The notes under the pieces were generated by a model. The model was not told the origin of the DNA. It saw nothing but the letters and a program-made list of their open reading frames with translations, and made no database searches. Position numbers and translations under genes: made by a program. Shown in pieces: positions 27,506 to 37,019 of a DNA stretch of 64,000 nt. The stretch is from an uncultured Granulosicoccaceae bacterium. GTDB lineage: Bacteria > Pseudomonadota > Gammaproteobacteria > Granulosicoccales > Granulosicoccaceae. How positions within the stretch are numbered: the stretch's first letter is position 1; each line of letters starts with the position of its first letter. The stretch spans positions 38,603 through 102,602 of the forward strand of contig CAKZUP010000104.1 in NCBI GenBank assembly GCA_937922945.1, written 5' to 3'.

Positions 27506-28153
27506 CTATGATTGAGCGATTGTCTGCTGAACCGCAGCATCGAGTTTGGTCAATAGCTCACTGATTTGGCTATTATTGGTTTTAAGCGCAGCGCGATTAA
27601 CAACGATGCGCGAAGAAATATCGGCAATGTGTTCCAGCGGCTCTAAACCATTGGCCGCAAGCGTTGCACCGGAGTCGACAACATCAACGATGAGATCGCA
27701 AAGACCGACCAACGGCGCAAGTTCCATCGAACCATACAACTTGATGATCTCTACTTGCCTTGCGTGATTGGCAAAATGTGCGCGCGCACAGTTGGCGTAT
27801 TTGGTGGCAACACGCAAGCGCTGCGCGCCGTTTAAGTTTGTATTCGGAAAGCCTGCGACCATGAGTCGACACTTTGCAATGTGTAAATCAAGTGGTTCAA
27901 CCAATCCATCGCCACCATGTTCCATAAGCACATCTTTTCCTACCACGCCCAGGTGCGCACCGCCGTGCTGCACATAAGTTGGCACATCGGATGCGCGTAC
28001 GATCAGGAATTGCACATCGTCCCGATTACTGGGCAAGATGAGTTTGCGAGACGATTGCGGACTTTCAAGCGGCTCGATGCCGGCCGCAGCGAACAGCGGC
28101 AGAGTTTCATCAAATATACGGCCTTTGGATAAGGCGATGTTTAAAACACTCAC
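27506..28153 (-). CDS. hisG: ATP phosphoribosyltransferase HisG, short form
   Basis: First step of histidine biosynthesis, joining ATP and PRPP. At 215 residues it is the short form (HisG-S), which lacks the C-terminal regulatory domain and in known cases needs HisZ for activity; no hisZ is in the window. Motifs are [18 protein letters not shown], and [17 protein letters not shown] at the PRPP site. It starts two bases after the murA stop, an arrangement widespread in gamma- and betaproteobacteria, but hisD does not follow; aroG does. Confidence 0.95.
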   Translation of the reverse strand: MSVLNIALSKGRIFDETLPLFAAAGIEPLESPQSSRKLILPSNRDDVQFLIVRASDVPTYVQHGGAHLGVVGKDVLMEHGGDGLVEPLDLHIAKCRLMVAGFPNTNLNGAQRLRVATKYANCARAHFANHARQVEIIKLYGSMELAPLVGLCDLIVDVVDSGATLAANGLEPLEHIADISSRIVVNRAALKTNNSQISELLTKLDAAVQQTIAQS

Positions 28154-28155
28154 CG

Positions 28156-29493
<1,338 letters not shown>

Positions 29494-29561
29494 TCACGGG
29501 CAAAAATGATACGGAAAAATGAAGTTCCACACACAGACGCCTAAAGCGCGACTGGGCGGAA

Positions 29562-29927
29562 TTATATCAGGCTGTCCACCTGACAAACGGTTGAAATCTG
29601 ACGAAGTGAGTCTGGAATATTCTGAAATTGCAATTCCCTATTAGCCCGCTGAGCTTCTGCCAGCCATTCAATCATTAGGGCGAGCGCCGCGCTATTGCTG
29701 CTGGTCACACCGGCAAGATCGATAATGGCTGCTTCGGCTGCTGTACCTGATTGCGGACTAAGCTGTGCAACGAGATGCTCGTTTACCGCGGCCAAGGCGG
29801 ACTTGGCCGTAGTGAAATCGAGCGTGCCTGAGATGAAAATAGTACCGTCGCGTGCGGCAACCTGGAACCCATGCCCAGAAGAGGCTGAACTGGCAGTCGT
29901 CATGTTAGCCGCACTAAGATTCGCCAT
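29562..29927 (-). CDS. mlaB: STAS-domain protein MlaB
   Basis: 121-residue STAS-domain protein, the cytoplasmic subunit that stabilises the MlaFEDB lipid transporter by binding MlaF. It shows the STAS core IFISGTLDFTTA, IIDLAGVTSSNSAALALMIEW and a C-terminal helix. The reading frame overlaps the mlaC end by 14 bases. An internal ATG at 29903 is an alternative start. Sequence conservation is low; the call leans on position at the end of mlaFEDC. Confidence 0.88.
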   Translation of the reverse strand: MANLSAANMTTASSASSGHGFQVAARDGTIFISGTLDFTTAKSALAAVNEHLVAQLSPQSGTAAEAAIIDLAGVTSSNSAALALMIEWLAEAQRANRELQFQNIPDSLRQISTVCQVDSLI

Positions 29928-30540
29928 TCTTGTCTTTCATGGTCTGCAACAAACCGTCAATGCCGCCTTTTTCGATTTCGCTTGAAAAAGCCGTACGGTA
30001 GCTGGTGACCAAACTGATTTGATCAACTTCGATATCGTAAATGAGCCAACCTTCTTTTTCCCGCAGTTTGTAGAGTACGGGAATGGTGCTGCCATTAGAC
30101 TGCTTGAATGACGACCGTACCACCGCGCGATCTTCCCGGCGCTCGGGCTTGAATGGTTCAAACTCGATAGACTCTCCGCTGTATTCGGTTAGCGCATTCG
30201 TATAAGTATTAAGTAACAGCGATTGAAATTCAGTAACCAGCTCAACCCGTTGCTTTTCATCAGCGTCTCTCCAGGATTTACCGACCGCAAGTTTAGTCAT
30301 GGTGTTGAAATCAACATAGGGAACGACATGCTTATCGACCTGTTCTTTTAGAAAGGCCTCATCGCTCTTGATGCGCTCGCTTTCCGTTTTGAGCACTTCG
30401 AGCAAATCGGAAGTTGATTCAACGACCATGGTTTGCGCCGGGTGATCATCTGCTGCAGAGGCGGCAAACGAAAACACGCACATGAGGCAAGTCGCCAAAA
30501 AGTATTTCAACTTCATGTTTCCAAAAATCGTGTTTTTCAT
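29914..30540 (-). CDS. mlaC: Phospholipid-binding periplasmic protein MlaC
   Basis: Periplasmic shuttle that carries phospholipids between MlaA at the outer membrane and MlaFEDB. From ATG 30540 (AAGGA upstream) it has 208 residues with a signal peptide cleaved near ASA-ADD. Family features are VVPYVDFNTMTKLAVGKSWR, the EFQSLLLNTYTNAL helix and VLYKLREKEGWLIYDIEVD. A second ATG at 30516 gives a shorter signal peptide and is also possible. Confidence 0.93.
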   Translation of the reverse strand: MKNTIFGNMKLKYFLATCLMCVFSFAASAADDHPAQTMVVESTSDLLEVLKTESERIKSDEAFLKEQVDKHVVPYVDFNTMTKLAVGKSWRDADEKQRVELVTEFQSLLLNTYTNALTEYSGESIEFEPFKPERREDRAVVRSSFKQSNGSTIPVLYKLREKEGWLIYDIEVDQISLVTSYRTAFSSEIEKGGIDGLLQTMKDKNGES

Positions 30541-30634
30541 GATTAAGTCCTTAATCCTCGAAAGCGGTTCAACAATCTTATATAAACACCCGGTTAGGCA
30601 CCATGGCCACCAATAACCTGGCATTCGAAATGGG

Positions 30635-31084
30635 TTAGCGATTGAGTAAAACTTGACCGATTAGCCTTTCTAGTACAAGAGCAGATTGCGTCAATGTAAT
30701 TTCGTCATTAGGCATCAGCACAACATCCTCTGCACCTGGCTCTAACCCGATGTACTGCTCTCCCAACAGCCCAGCTGTATAAATACTGGCAGTGGTGTCT
30801 TCCGGAAAGCTACTGTACTGCTCGTCGATACTCAGAGTCACTTTAGCCTGAAATGTTTCAGCGTCGTATTCGATTCGTGACACCTGACCAACTCTTACCC
30901 CGCCGGCAGTGACTGGGGCTCTGGCTCTCAGACCGCCTATATTCTCAAAGTAAGCCGAGAGTTCGTACCCCTGATTACCCGAAAGACTTGTCAGGTTGCT
31001 GGCTTTCAATACCAAAAATGCCATGGCAGCGAGAAACAGTGCCATGAACACACCTACCAATATTTCGACCGATCGAGAATTCAT
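30635..31084 (-). CDS. mlaD: MCE-domain subunit MlaD
   Basis: 149 residues: one N-terminal membrane helix (about 8-26) and a single MCE domain (about 38-115, including FENIGGLRARAPVTAGGVRVGQV) that forms the hexameric ring holding lipid in the MlaFEDB transporter. The C-terminal helix SALVLERLIGQVLL lines the pore in known structures. It lies between mlaE and mlaC in the expected order. Confidence 0.96.
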   Translation of the reverse strand: MNSRSVEILVGVFMALFLAAMAFLVLKASNLTSLSGNQGYELSAYFENIGGLRARAPVTAGGVRVGQVSRIEYDAETFQAKVTLSIDEQYSSFPEDTTASIYTAGLLGEQYIGLEPGAEDVVLMPNDEITLTQSALVLERLIGQVLLNR

Positions 31085-31100
31085 TATTTATATCCTACCT

Positions 31101-31874
31101 TTAGAACATTAGCGCAGTTAGTACAAAATCAAGACCCAAAACCGCTAAAGATGAGTACACAACTGTGTGCGTCGTCGCACTACTAACCCCTTCTGACGTG
31201 GGTATACAATCCGCACCCTCGAATATTGCAATCCAGCAAATAACGAAGCCAAACACCAACGCCTTCAGCATTCCACTCAAAACATCGTGACGAAAGCTGA
31301 CTTCAGACTGCATTTGCGACCAGTAAGCGCCAGCATCAACTCCCAACATTTCAACGCCAACCAGATGTCCACCCAGTATGGCAACAGCACCGAACATGGC
31401 TGTGAGCGCAGGAACTGCAATAAAACCAGCCAGTAAGCGAGGCGCATAAACCCGTTGATACGGGTCAACAGCCATCATTTCCAAACCGGCTAATTGCTCG
31501 GTCGCCTTCATTAAACCGATTTCCGATGTCATCGCTGAACCCGCTCTGCCCGCAAATAATAGAGCGGTAAGTACCGGTGCAAGTTCACGAAACAAAACCA
31601 GCGCGACGAATTGACCAAGGGCTTCTTCAGCACTGAAACGAACCAGGCTGTTATAGCCTTGAAGCGCTAAAACCATACCGACGAATAATCCGGAAACAAG
31701 AATTATGAGCAGGGTCATCACACCGGTTGCATAAAGCTGCTTGATCAGCAAATACCAACGCCCGAACAACGCAGGCAGTCCGATAATGATTTGCATTAAA
31801 AATAAGTGAGCTCGGCCCAAACGCTCGAATAGTTGCAACCAGCTTCGTCCAAAGCGCGCGAATAGATCAATCAT
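31101..31874 (-). CDS. mlaE: ABC transporter permease MlaE
   Basis: 257-residue inner-membrane permease of the MlaE/DUF140 family with about five hydrophobic helices. Diagnostic segments include FRELAPVLTALLFAGRAGSAM, TSEIGLMKATEQLAGLEMM and the late GFVICWIAIFEG. It forms the dimeric core of MlaFEDB. The ATG overlaps the mlaF stop by four bases. Confidence 0.96.
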   Translation of the reverse strand: MIDLFARFGRSWLQLFERLGRAHLFLMQIIIGLPALFGRWYLLIKQLYATGVMTLLIILVSGLFVGMVLALQGYNSLVRFSAEEALGQFVALVLFRELAPVLTALLFAGRAGSAMTSEIGLMKATEQLAGLEMMAVDPYQRVYAPRLLAGFIAVPALTAMFGAVAILGGHLVGVEMLGVDAGAYWSQMQSEVSFRHDVLSGMLKALVFGFVICWIAIFEGADCIPTSEGVSSATTHTVVYSSLAVLGLDFVLTALMF

Positions 31875-32734
31875 GATTTACCCATCGCGTTAATGCCTGC
31901 AGTCTTATTCACAACACCAAGCAAATCGTCGCGATAATCTGGCGCGTCAAGCTGAAACGGAACCGGACCATCGGCTGCGCCATTCAGAAACTGCTGCACC
32001 CAAGCCGAGGAAGAAGCACGTAACTGTTCGGGCGAACCAGATTCGATAACTTGCCCGTCTGACACGATAACGACAAAGTCGGATATCGACATCGACTCGT
32101 GTAAATCGTGCGAAACAATGATGGACGTTAGACCAAGTGCGCGATTAACCGTTTGTATTAGATCGAGCAGCACACCCATTGAGATAGGGTCCTGACCGGT
32201 GAAGGGTTCGTCGTACATGATCATGGTTGGGTCAAGAATCAGCGCTCTGGCCAACGCAACACGCCTTGCCATACCGCCGGAAAGTTCGGCCGGGAAGAGA
32301 TCACGTGCTCCGCGTAAACCGACCGCATGGAGCCGCATTAGCACCAGATGCCGGATTAGGGATTCTGGTAAGTTTGTGTGCTCTCTAACCGGAAAGGCAA
32401 CGTTGTCGAATACGGTAAGGTCTGTGAGCAACGCACCCGACTGGAACAACATGCCCATACTTTTGCGTAGTTCGTAGAGTTTGTTGCGGGATAAACGCGG
32501 AACATTCTGCCCATCAACTTCAATAACACCCTTCGACGGCTTGAGCTGCCCGCCTATGAGCTTCAGTAGGGTTGTCTTACCGGTGCCGCTTGGCCCCATA
32601 ATAGTGGTAACTTGTCCTTTCGGGATGTCCATGTTGATACCACGGAAGATCGATTTGGACCCACGCTGAAAATGCATATCTCGGATTTTTACCCAAGGCG
32701 TGCCGATTTGCTCCGATGTATTCACTGATTCCAT
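31871..32734 (-). CDS. mlaF: ABC transporter ATPase MlaF
   Basis: 287-residue ATPase driving phospholipid movement through MlaE. Walker A is GPSGTGKTT, the signature is LSGGMARRVALARAL, Walker B is MIMYDEPFTGQDP, and the switch histidine is in IIVSHDLHESM. The C-terminal tail (PVFQLDAPDY-type region to MGKS) corresponds to the extension that MlaB contacts. First gene of mlaFEDCB; it diverges from mlaA with 153 bases between starts. Confidence 0.96.
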   Translation of the reverse strand: MESVNTSEQIGTPWVKIRDMHFQRGSKSIFRGINMDIPKGQVTTIMGPSGTGKTTLLKLIGGQLKPSKGVIEVDGQNVPRLSRNKLYELRKSMGMLFQSGALLTDLTVFDNVAFPVREHTNLPESLIRHLVLMRLHAVGLRGARDLFPAELSGGMARRVALARALILDPTMIMYDEPFTGQDPISMGVLLDLIQTVNRALGLTSIIVSHDLHESMSISDFVVIVSDGQVIESGSPEQLRASSSAWVQQFLNGAADGPVPFQLDAPDYRDDLLGVVNKTAGINAMGKS

Positions 32735-32887
32735 ATACTTGTCACTCGCACCAAGTGTACCAGCTTGCTTGCCAGCACCGATTATGCACTTGTATCAGTT
32801 AGTAACTACCCCATATACGTGAAACAGGCGGTTCAGCTACACTTTAATCGACATGAATACGAATTTATCGACTCTTTGATTTTACCC

Positions 32888-33799
32888 ATGAGAACTTTCC
32901 TCATTTTCATCGCGCTGCTATTGGCGGCCACAGGATGTGCAACCAATCCTCCAAACGGACCGGTGCACGACCCTTGGGAAAACACCAATCGAAAGATATT
33001 CGCATTCAACACCAAACTCGACAACTATATCGTAGCCCCCGTCGCTCGCGGATATCGCGCCGTTATACCCGACCCTGTAGAACAAGGCATTGGTAATTTT
33101 TTCAGCAATCTTGACGATGTAAATGTGCTGGTCAACGATATGCTGCAAGGAAAACCGGAAAAAGCCGGCAATGCGGCAACTCGGTTTGCCATCAACACCG
33201 TTTTCGGCGTGCTCGGTATATTCGATGTGAGCACACGCGTCGGCTTACCCAAGCACTATGAATCTTTCGGGCAAACACTGGGGGTTTGGGGTGTCGGAGA
33301 AGGACCTTACGTAGTACTGCCATTTTTTGGCCCCAACAACATGCGATCGACCGCGGGTATTTTCGTGGAATCTCAAACCACCAACATACCACCCTACCTT
33401 ACCGATGACGGACAAGTACTCTTGGGCGCTACGGTGCTGGAGCTGGTGGATACTCGTGCTCAATTACTATCCGCCGGTCGCGTACTGAATACCGCACTCG
33501 ATCCTTACCTGCTGCTTCGCGACACTTGGGTTACGCGGCATCGTCAAGCCACACTGGACACCGATGAACGAATTGTCCCGGGATCTGCCAAAACCACGAG
33601 AACAGATGAGCGCAATGAAAGGTCGGAAGACCAATTAGACGAGCTAGACGAGCTAGACGAACTAGATGAACTAGATGAACTAGATGAACTAGATGAACTA
33701 GATGAACTAGACGAACTAGATGAGCTAGATGAGCTAGATGAGCTAGACGAACTAGACGAACTAGACGCTAAGGAAGCCGCGATGAAAGCAGCAAAATGA
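32888..33799 (+). CDS. mlaA: Outer-membrane lipoprotein MlaA (VacJ) with acidic Asp-Glu-Leu repeat tail
   Basis: MlaA sits in the outer membrane with a porin and removes misplaced phospholipids for MlaC. From ATG 32888 it has 303 residues: lipoprotein signal MRTFLIFIALLLAATGC, then the VacJ domain with DPWENTNRKIFAFN, RFAINTVFGVLGIFD and LPFFGPNNMRSTAG. E. coli MlaA is about 251 residues; the excess is a charged tail whose core is 14 exact DEL tripeptides encoded by a 9-bp tandem array (33638-33763), ending DAKEAAMKAAK. Upstream frame to 32765 would bury the signal peptide and is rejected. It diverges from mlaF and precedes kdsD. Confidence 0.93.
   Translation: MRTFLIFIALLLAATGCATNPPNGPVHDPWENTNRKIFAFNTKLDNYIVAPVARGYRAVIPDPVEQGIGNFFSNLDDVNVLVNDMLQGKPEKAGNAATRFAINTVFGVLGIFDVSTRVGLPKHYESFGQTLGVWGVGEGPYVVLPFFGPNNMRSTAGIFVESQTTNIPPYLTDDGQVLLGATVLELVDTRAQLLSAGRVLNTALDPYLLLRDTWVTRHRQATLDTDERIVPGSAKTTRTDERNERSEDQLDELDELDELDELDELDELDELDELDELDELDELDELDELDELDAKEAAMKAAK
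33638..33763 (+). repeat. 14-copy 9-bp coding tandem repeat (Asp-Glu-Leu) in mlaA
   Basis: Fourteen in-frame units of GAY-GAR-CTA, with only synonymous third-base changes in the Asp and Glu codons; Leu is always CTA. Runs of identical units (five GATGAACTA in a row, three GATGAGCTA) point to recent expansion by slippage or unequal crossing over. Each unit contains CTAG, a tetramer usually rare in proteobacteria. Confidence 0.95.
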
Positions 33800-33833
33800 T
33801 GGCCAACACGTTGCCGCCTGCGAACCAATAACA

Positions 33834-34811
33834 ATGATCACTTCAAATCAAAACGGCGTTATCGAGCTCGCGAAAGCCGTTATCACCACCGAAAAACAGT
33901 CTATCGATGCCTTGCTCAACCGCATCGACCAGCCTTTTCTCGATGCTGTCGATATGCTGATGGCCTGCCAGGGTCGAATTATCGTCACCGGCATTGGAAA
34001 ATCTGGTCATATCGGCAATAAAATTGCCGCAACGTTTGCAAGCACTGGCAGCCCAGCTTATTTCGTGCACGCAGCAGAAGCCAGTCATGGTGATATGGGC
34101 ATGATGCAGTCGGGTGATGTCGTTATCGCGATATCTTATTCGGGCACTTCGGACGAACTAATTAAACTGGTTCCCGGTATAAAACGCTTGGGATTACCTC
34201 TAATCGTTTTATCAGGCGACAAGAAATCAACGCTCGGTAACGCTGCCGATGTGCTTATCGATGTCAGTGTTGAGCGCGAAGCCTGCCCGCTTGGCCTGGC
34301 CCCAACTTCAAGCACGACTTGCACGCTAGTGATGGGTGATGCACTGGCCATTGCACTGCTTCATTCCAAGGGTTTTAGCGCTGATGATTTTGCGCGATCA
34401 CACCCAGGTGGCAGGCTTGGCAGACAACTGCTAATGCACGTTAGCGACGTCATGAGTAGCGGCGATGACTTACCAACCGTGAAGCAGAGTGTCTGTCTAA
34501 CGGATGCCCTGCTTGAAATTAGCAAAAAAGGTTTGGGCATGGTGGCCATCACTGACGATAAAGATCAACTAACAGGCATCTTTACCGATGGGGATTTACG
34601 CCGGACTCTTGAGCAACACGGCGATATCCATGACACTACGATCATTGATGTCATGACACCGGGCGGTTTTACGATAGAGCCAGATGCATTAGCGGTTGCC
34701 GCGGTGCAAAAGATGCAGCAACATCAAATCACCGCGTTGCCTGTCATCGACAATAAAAAATTGGTTGGCATTGTGACTATGCATGCACTGCTTGCCGCCG
34801 GCGTGGTTTAA
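33834..34811 (+). CDS. kdsD: D-arabinose 5-phosphate isomerase KdsD
   Basis: Interconverts ribulose 5-phosphate and arabinose 5-phosphate, the first step towards Kdo for LPS. The 325 residues contain a SIS sugar-isomerase domain (TGIGKSGHIGNKIAATFAST, then ISYSGTSDEL) and two CBS domains (from about residue 205: MHVSDVMSS and IIDVMTPGG). The usual partner kdsC does not follow; lptC does, 51 bases downstream. Confidence 0.96.
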   Translation: MITSNQNGVIELAKAVITTEKQSIDALLNRIDQPFLDAVDMLMACQGRIIVTGIGKSGHIGNKIAATFASTGSPAYFVHAAEASHGDMGMMQSGDVVIAISYSGTSDELIKLVPGIKRLGLPLIVLSGDKKSTLGNAADVLIDVSVEREACPLGLAPTSSTTCTLVMGDALAIALLHSKGFSADDFARSHPGGRLGRQLLMHVSDVMSSGDDLPTVKQSVCLTDALLEISKKGLGMVAITDDKDQLTGIFTDGDLRRTLEQHGDIHDTTIIDVMTPGGFTIEPDALAVAAVQKMQQHQITALPVIDNKKLVGIVTMHALLAAGVV

Positions 34812-34862
34812 CGCAAGAATCCATCACACGACTTTAAAGCAAGAGAACCGATAAAACACGCT

Positions 34863-35444
34863 ATGTTAATGCGCTTAATATCCAGGTACTGGTTACTGGT
34901 TCCACTGCTGCTGCTAGCCGTCGTTGTTCGCGACTGGGTCGAAACCGCGCCTGAAGAACTGGAAGCCGAAGCGACCATCGACATGAGTGCTACGCAATCG
35001 GATTACTATCTGGAACAATTCAGCACTCGGAAATTCGATGTCAATGGCAACATTGAGTACGAAGTAACCGGCAATACACTGGCGCACTACCCCATTGATG
35101 ACCGCTCCGAGATCACAAAGCCATCCGTTATCCTGCATCGCGACCAGGTGCAATGGAAAATTGATTCTACGCTGGGTGAATTAGTTAAAAACCCATCCGT
35201 GTTTACACTGCATGGGGACGTAGTGGTCACGCGCGAAACAGAAGACGCAGAGCCTGTCATCATGCGCACTGAGGCCATCTCTATCCACACGGACGAGAAC
35301 GAAGTTCGTACTGACAAGCCCATAGAAATTGTTGCGCAAACGTGGCATTTGCGCTCAATTGGCTTGCAGTCATCTCTTAACGAAGGCAAGCTGAACTTGC
35401 TATCTGCCGTTACAGGGCGTTTTGAAGTGGGAACCAACGATTGA
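34863..35444 (+). CDS. lptC: LPS export ABC transporter periplasmic protein LptC
   Basis: 193 residues: an N-terminal membrane anchor (about 4-22), then an OstA/LptC beta-jellyroll domain with the family pattern YEVTGNTLAHYP and FTLHGDVVVTRE. It receives LPS from LptBFG and hands it to LptA. No strong ribosome site is seen; the start ATG at 34863 has a second ATG two codons later. lptA begins one base after its stop. Confidence 0.92.
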   Translation: MLMRLISRYWLLVPLLLLAVVVRDWVETAPEELEAEATIDMSATQSDYYLEQFSTRKFDVNGNIEYEVTGNTLAHYPIDDRSEITKPSVILHRDQVQWKIDSTLGELVKNPSVFTLHGDVVVTRETEDAEPVIMRTEAISIHTDENEVRTDKPIEIVAQTWHLRSIGLQSSLNEGKLNLLSAVTGRFEVGTND

Positions 35445-35445
35445 T

Positions 35446-35994
35446 ATGATTATGCAGACAAACACCATCAAACGGAAAAAACGCCTGTCGTCAATGCTTG
35501 CACCCGCCATCGTGTGCATGCTAACAGTCCTGTGTTTATTGTGCGTAGTCAACACCGCGAACGCGCGTCAAAGCGATTTCACCCAACCCATTGATGTCAG
35601 CGCTGATCGTTCAGAGTACGACGAAAAGGCCGGCGTTCAAGTGCTATTTGGTAATGTAGAAATTTCCCAGGGCACGATGGTCATTAAGGCCGATAGAATC
35701 GCAATTACACTGCAGGATAATCAGCTCAGCCGCATTGAAGGCAGTGGCAGCCCAATCCAGTTTCAACAAGAGAACGAAGCCGGTGAGCTGGTGACAGGTC
35801 AGGCCAATGCCATAGATTACAATGCCATAAGCGGCAGCCTGGTTTTAACCGGCAGCGCAACGCTGACCCAACCCCGTCAGCGATTACAAAGTGAGCGCAT
35901 CGTTTTCGATTCAACCGAGCAAAAAGTCAGTGCCGAGGGCGGCAACAACGGTCGCGTCAGCATTCGCATTCAACCACCATCGGCCAAAAAGTAA
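35446..35994 (+). CDS. lptA: LPS transport periplasmic protein LptA
   Basis: Periplasmic bridge that carries LPS across to LptDE. From ATG 35446, directly after the lptC TGA, it has 182 residues: a basic start (KRKKR), a signal peptide cleaved near ANA-RQS, then the OstA domain with QPIDVSADRSEYDEKAGVQV, LFGNVEISQGTM and the closing SGSLVLTGSATLTQ pattern. A second ATG at 35452 is equally possible. Confidence 0.93.
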   Translation: MIMQTNTIKRKKRLSSMLAPAIVCMLTVLCLLCVVNTANARQSDFTQPIDVSADRSEYDEKAGVQVLFGNVEISQGTMVIKADRIAITLQDNQLSRIEGSGSPIQFQQENEAGELVTGQANAIDYNAISGSLVLTGSATLTQPRQRLQSERIVFDSTEQKVSAEGGNNGRVSIRIQPPSAKK

Positions 35995-36062
35995 AGCGCA
36001 CTCGTGCCTGCCACCGACACAATCAAACAACCACCGACATACTACGTGTACGCAAATAACAA

Positions 36063-36812
36063 GTGAACGAAATCAACGGCCAAGCCCGACACAAGCTGGT
36101 AGCCAGTGAGCTGCATAAGGCGTACAAGAAACGCCGTATTCTTGAAGGCGTCTCACTTGAAGTGAACAGTGGCGATATCGTTGGCCTGCTTGGGCCTAAC
36201 GGTGCTGGCAAAACCACGTGCTTTTACATGGTAGTGGGCCTGGTTAAACCTGATCAGGGGCGCATCCTGTTCGACGATCAAGACATTACCGCTCATCCGA
36301 TGCATGCAAGGGCACGGCTCGGCGTGGGGTATTTGCCGCAGGAAGCCTCGGTTTTTCGACAGCTAACGGTCACCCAGAACATCATGGCCATTCTGGAAAC
36401 GCGTAAAGGTCTGTCGAAAACCGATCAACGCGACAAACTCGAGGCTCTGCTGGAAGAACTGCAAATCACCCATATCCGCGACAGTCTGGGCATCAGCTTG
36501 TCCGGCGGCGAGCGACGACGCGTGGAAATTGCCCGGGCCTTGTCGGCCGACCCGAGCTTCATTCTGCTCGATGAGCCGTTTGCCGGGGTAGACCCGATAT
36601 CCATACTCGACATCCAGCGCATTATTGAGCACTTGAAAAAGCGCGGAATCGGTGTGCTCATAACAGACCACAACGTCAGAGAGACCCTCGGAATTTGCGA
36701 TCGTGCTTACATTCTCAGCCAAGGCAAGGTGATCGCCGAGGGCAAGCCGGACGATGTACTCTCGAATGAGCAGGTCAAAGAGGTATATCTGGGTGAAAAT
36801 TTCGCCATTTAA
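36063..36812 (+). CDS. lptB: LPS export ABC transporter ATPase LptB
   Basis: 249-residue ATPase powering LptFG. Walker [13 protein letters not shown]-loop in YLPQEASVF, signature [15 protein letters not shown], Walker [13 protein letters not shown] and switch [10 protein letters not shown] are all intact and LptB-specific. It uses a GTG start (36063). The gene precedes rpoN, as in most gammaproteobacteria. Confidence 0.97.
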   Translation: MNEINGQARHKLVASELHKAYKKRRILEGVSLEVNSGDIVGLLGPNGAGKTTCFYMVVGLVKPDQGRILFDDQDITAHPMHARARLGVGYLPQEASVFRQLTVTQNIMAILETRKGLSKTDQRDKLEALLEELQITHIRDSLGISLSGGERRRVEIARALSADPSFILLDEPFAGVDPISILDIQRIIEHLKKRGIGVLITDHNVRETLGICDRAYILSQGKVIAEGKPDDVLSNEQVKEVYLGENFAI

Positions 36813-37019
36813 CCGCGTCTTTGTGCACCCGCCATTCAAGCCATCATCACAGTTGTAATCCCCAAGGCATAAGCCATACTCCACTAGCACGGTAGCAACA
36901 TACCTCGCCTGTCGTTAGGGGTATATGCTGCACATATGTGTCATTTTTCTGCCAGAATGGCTTAACTCAAGATGCATCGACCCAGCTCGTCGAGCATCCA
37001 ATAAACACCGGATAGCCCA

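Noticed and set aside
33544..33834. Poly-serine frame antisense to mlaA
   Set aside because: It is the reverse reading of the Asp-Glu-Leu array; codons on the plus strand make a proper MlaA protein.
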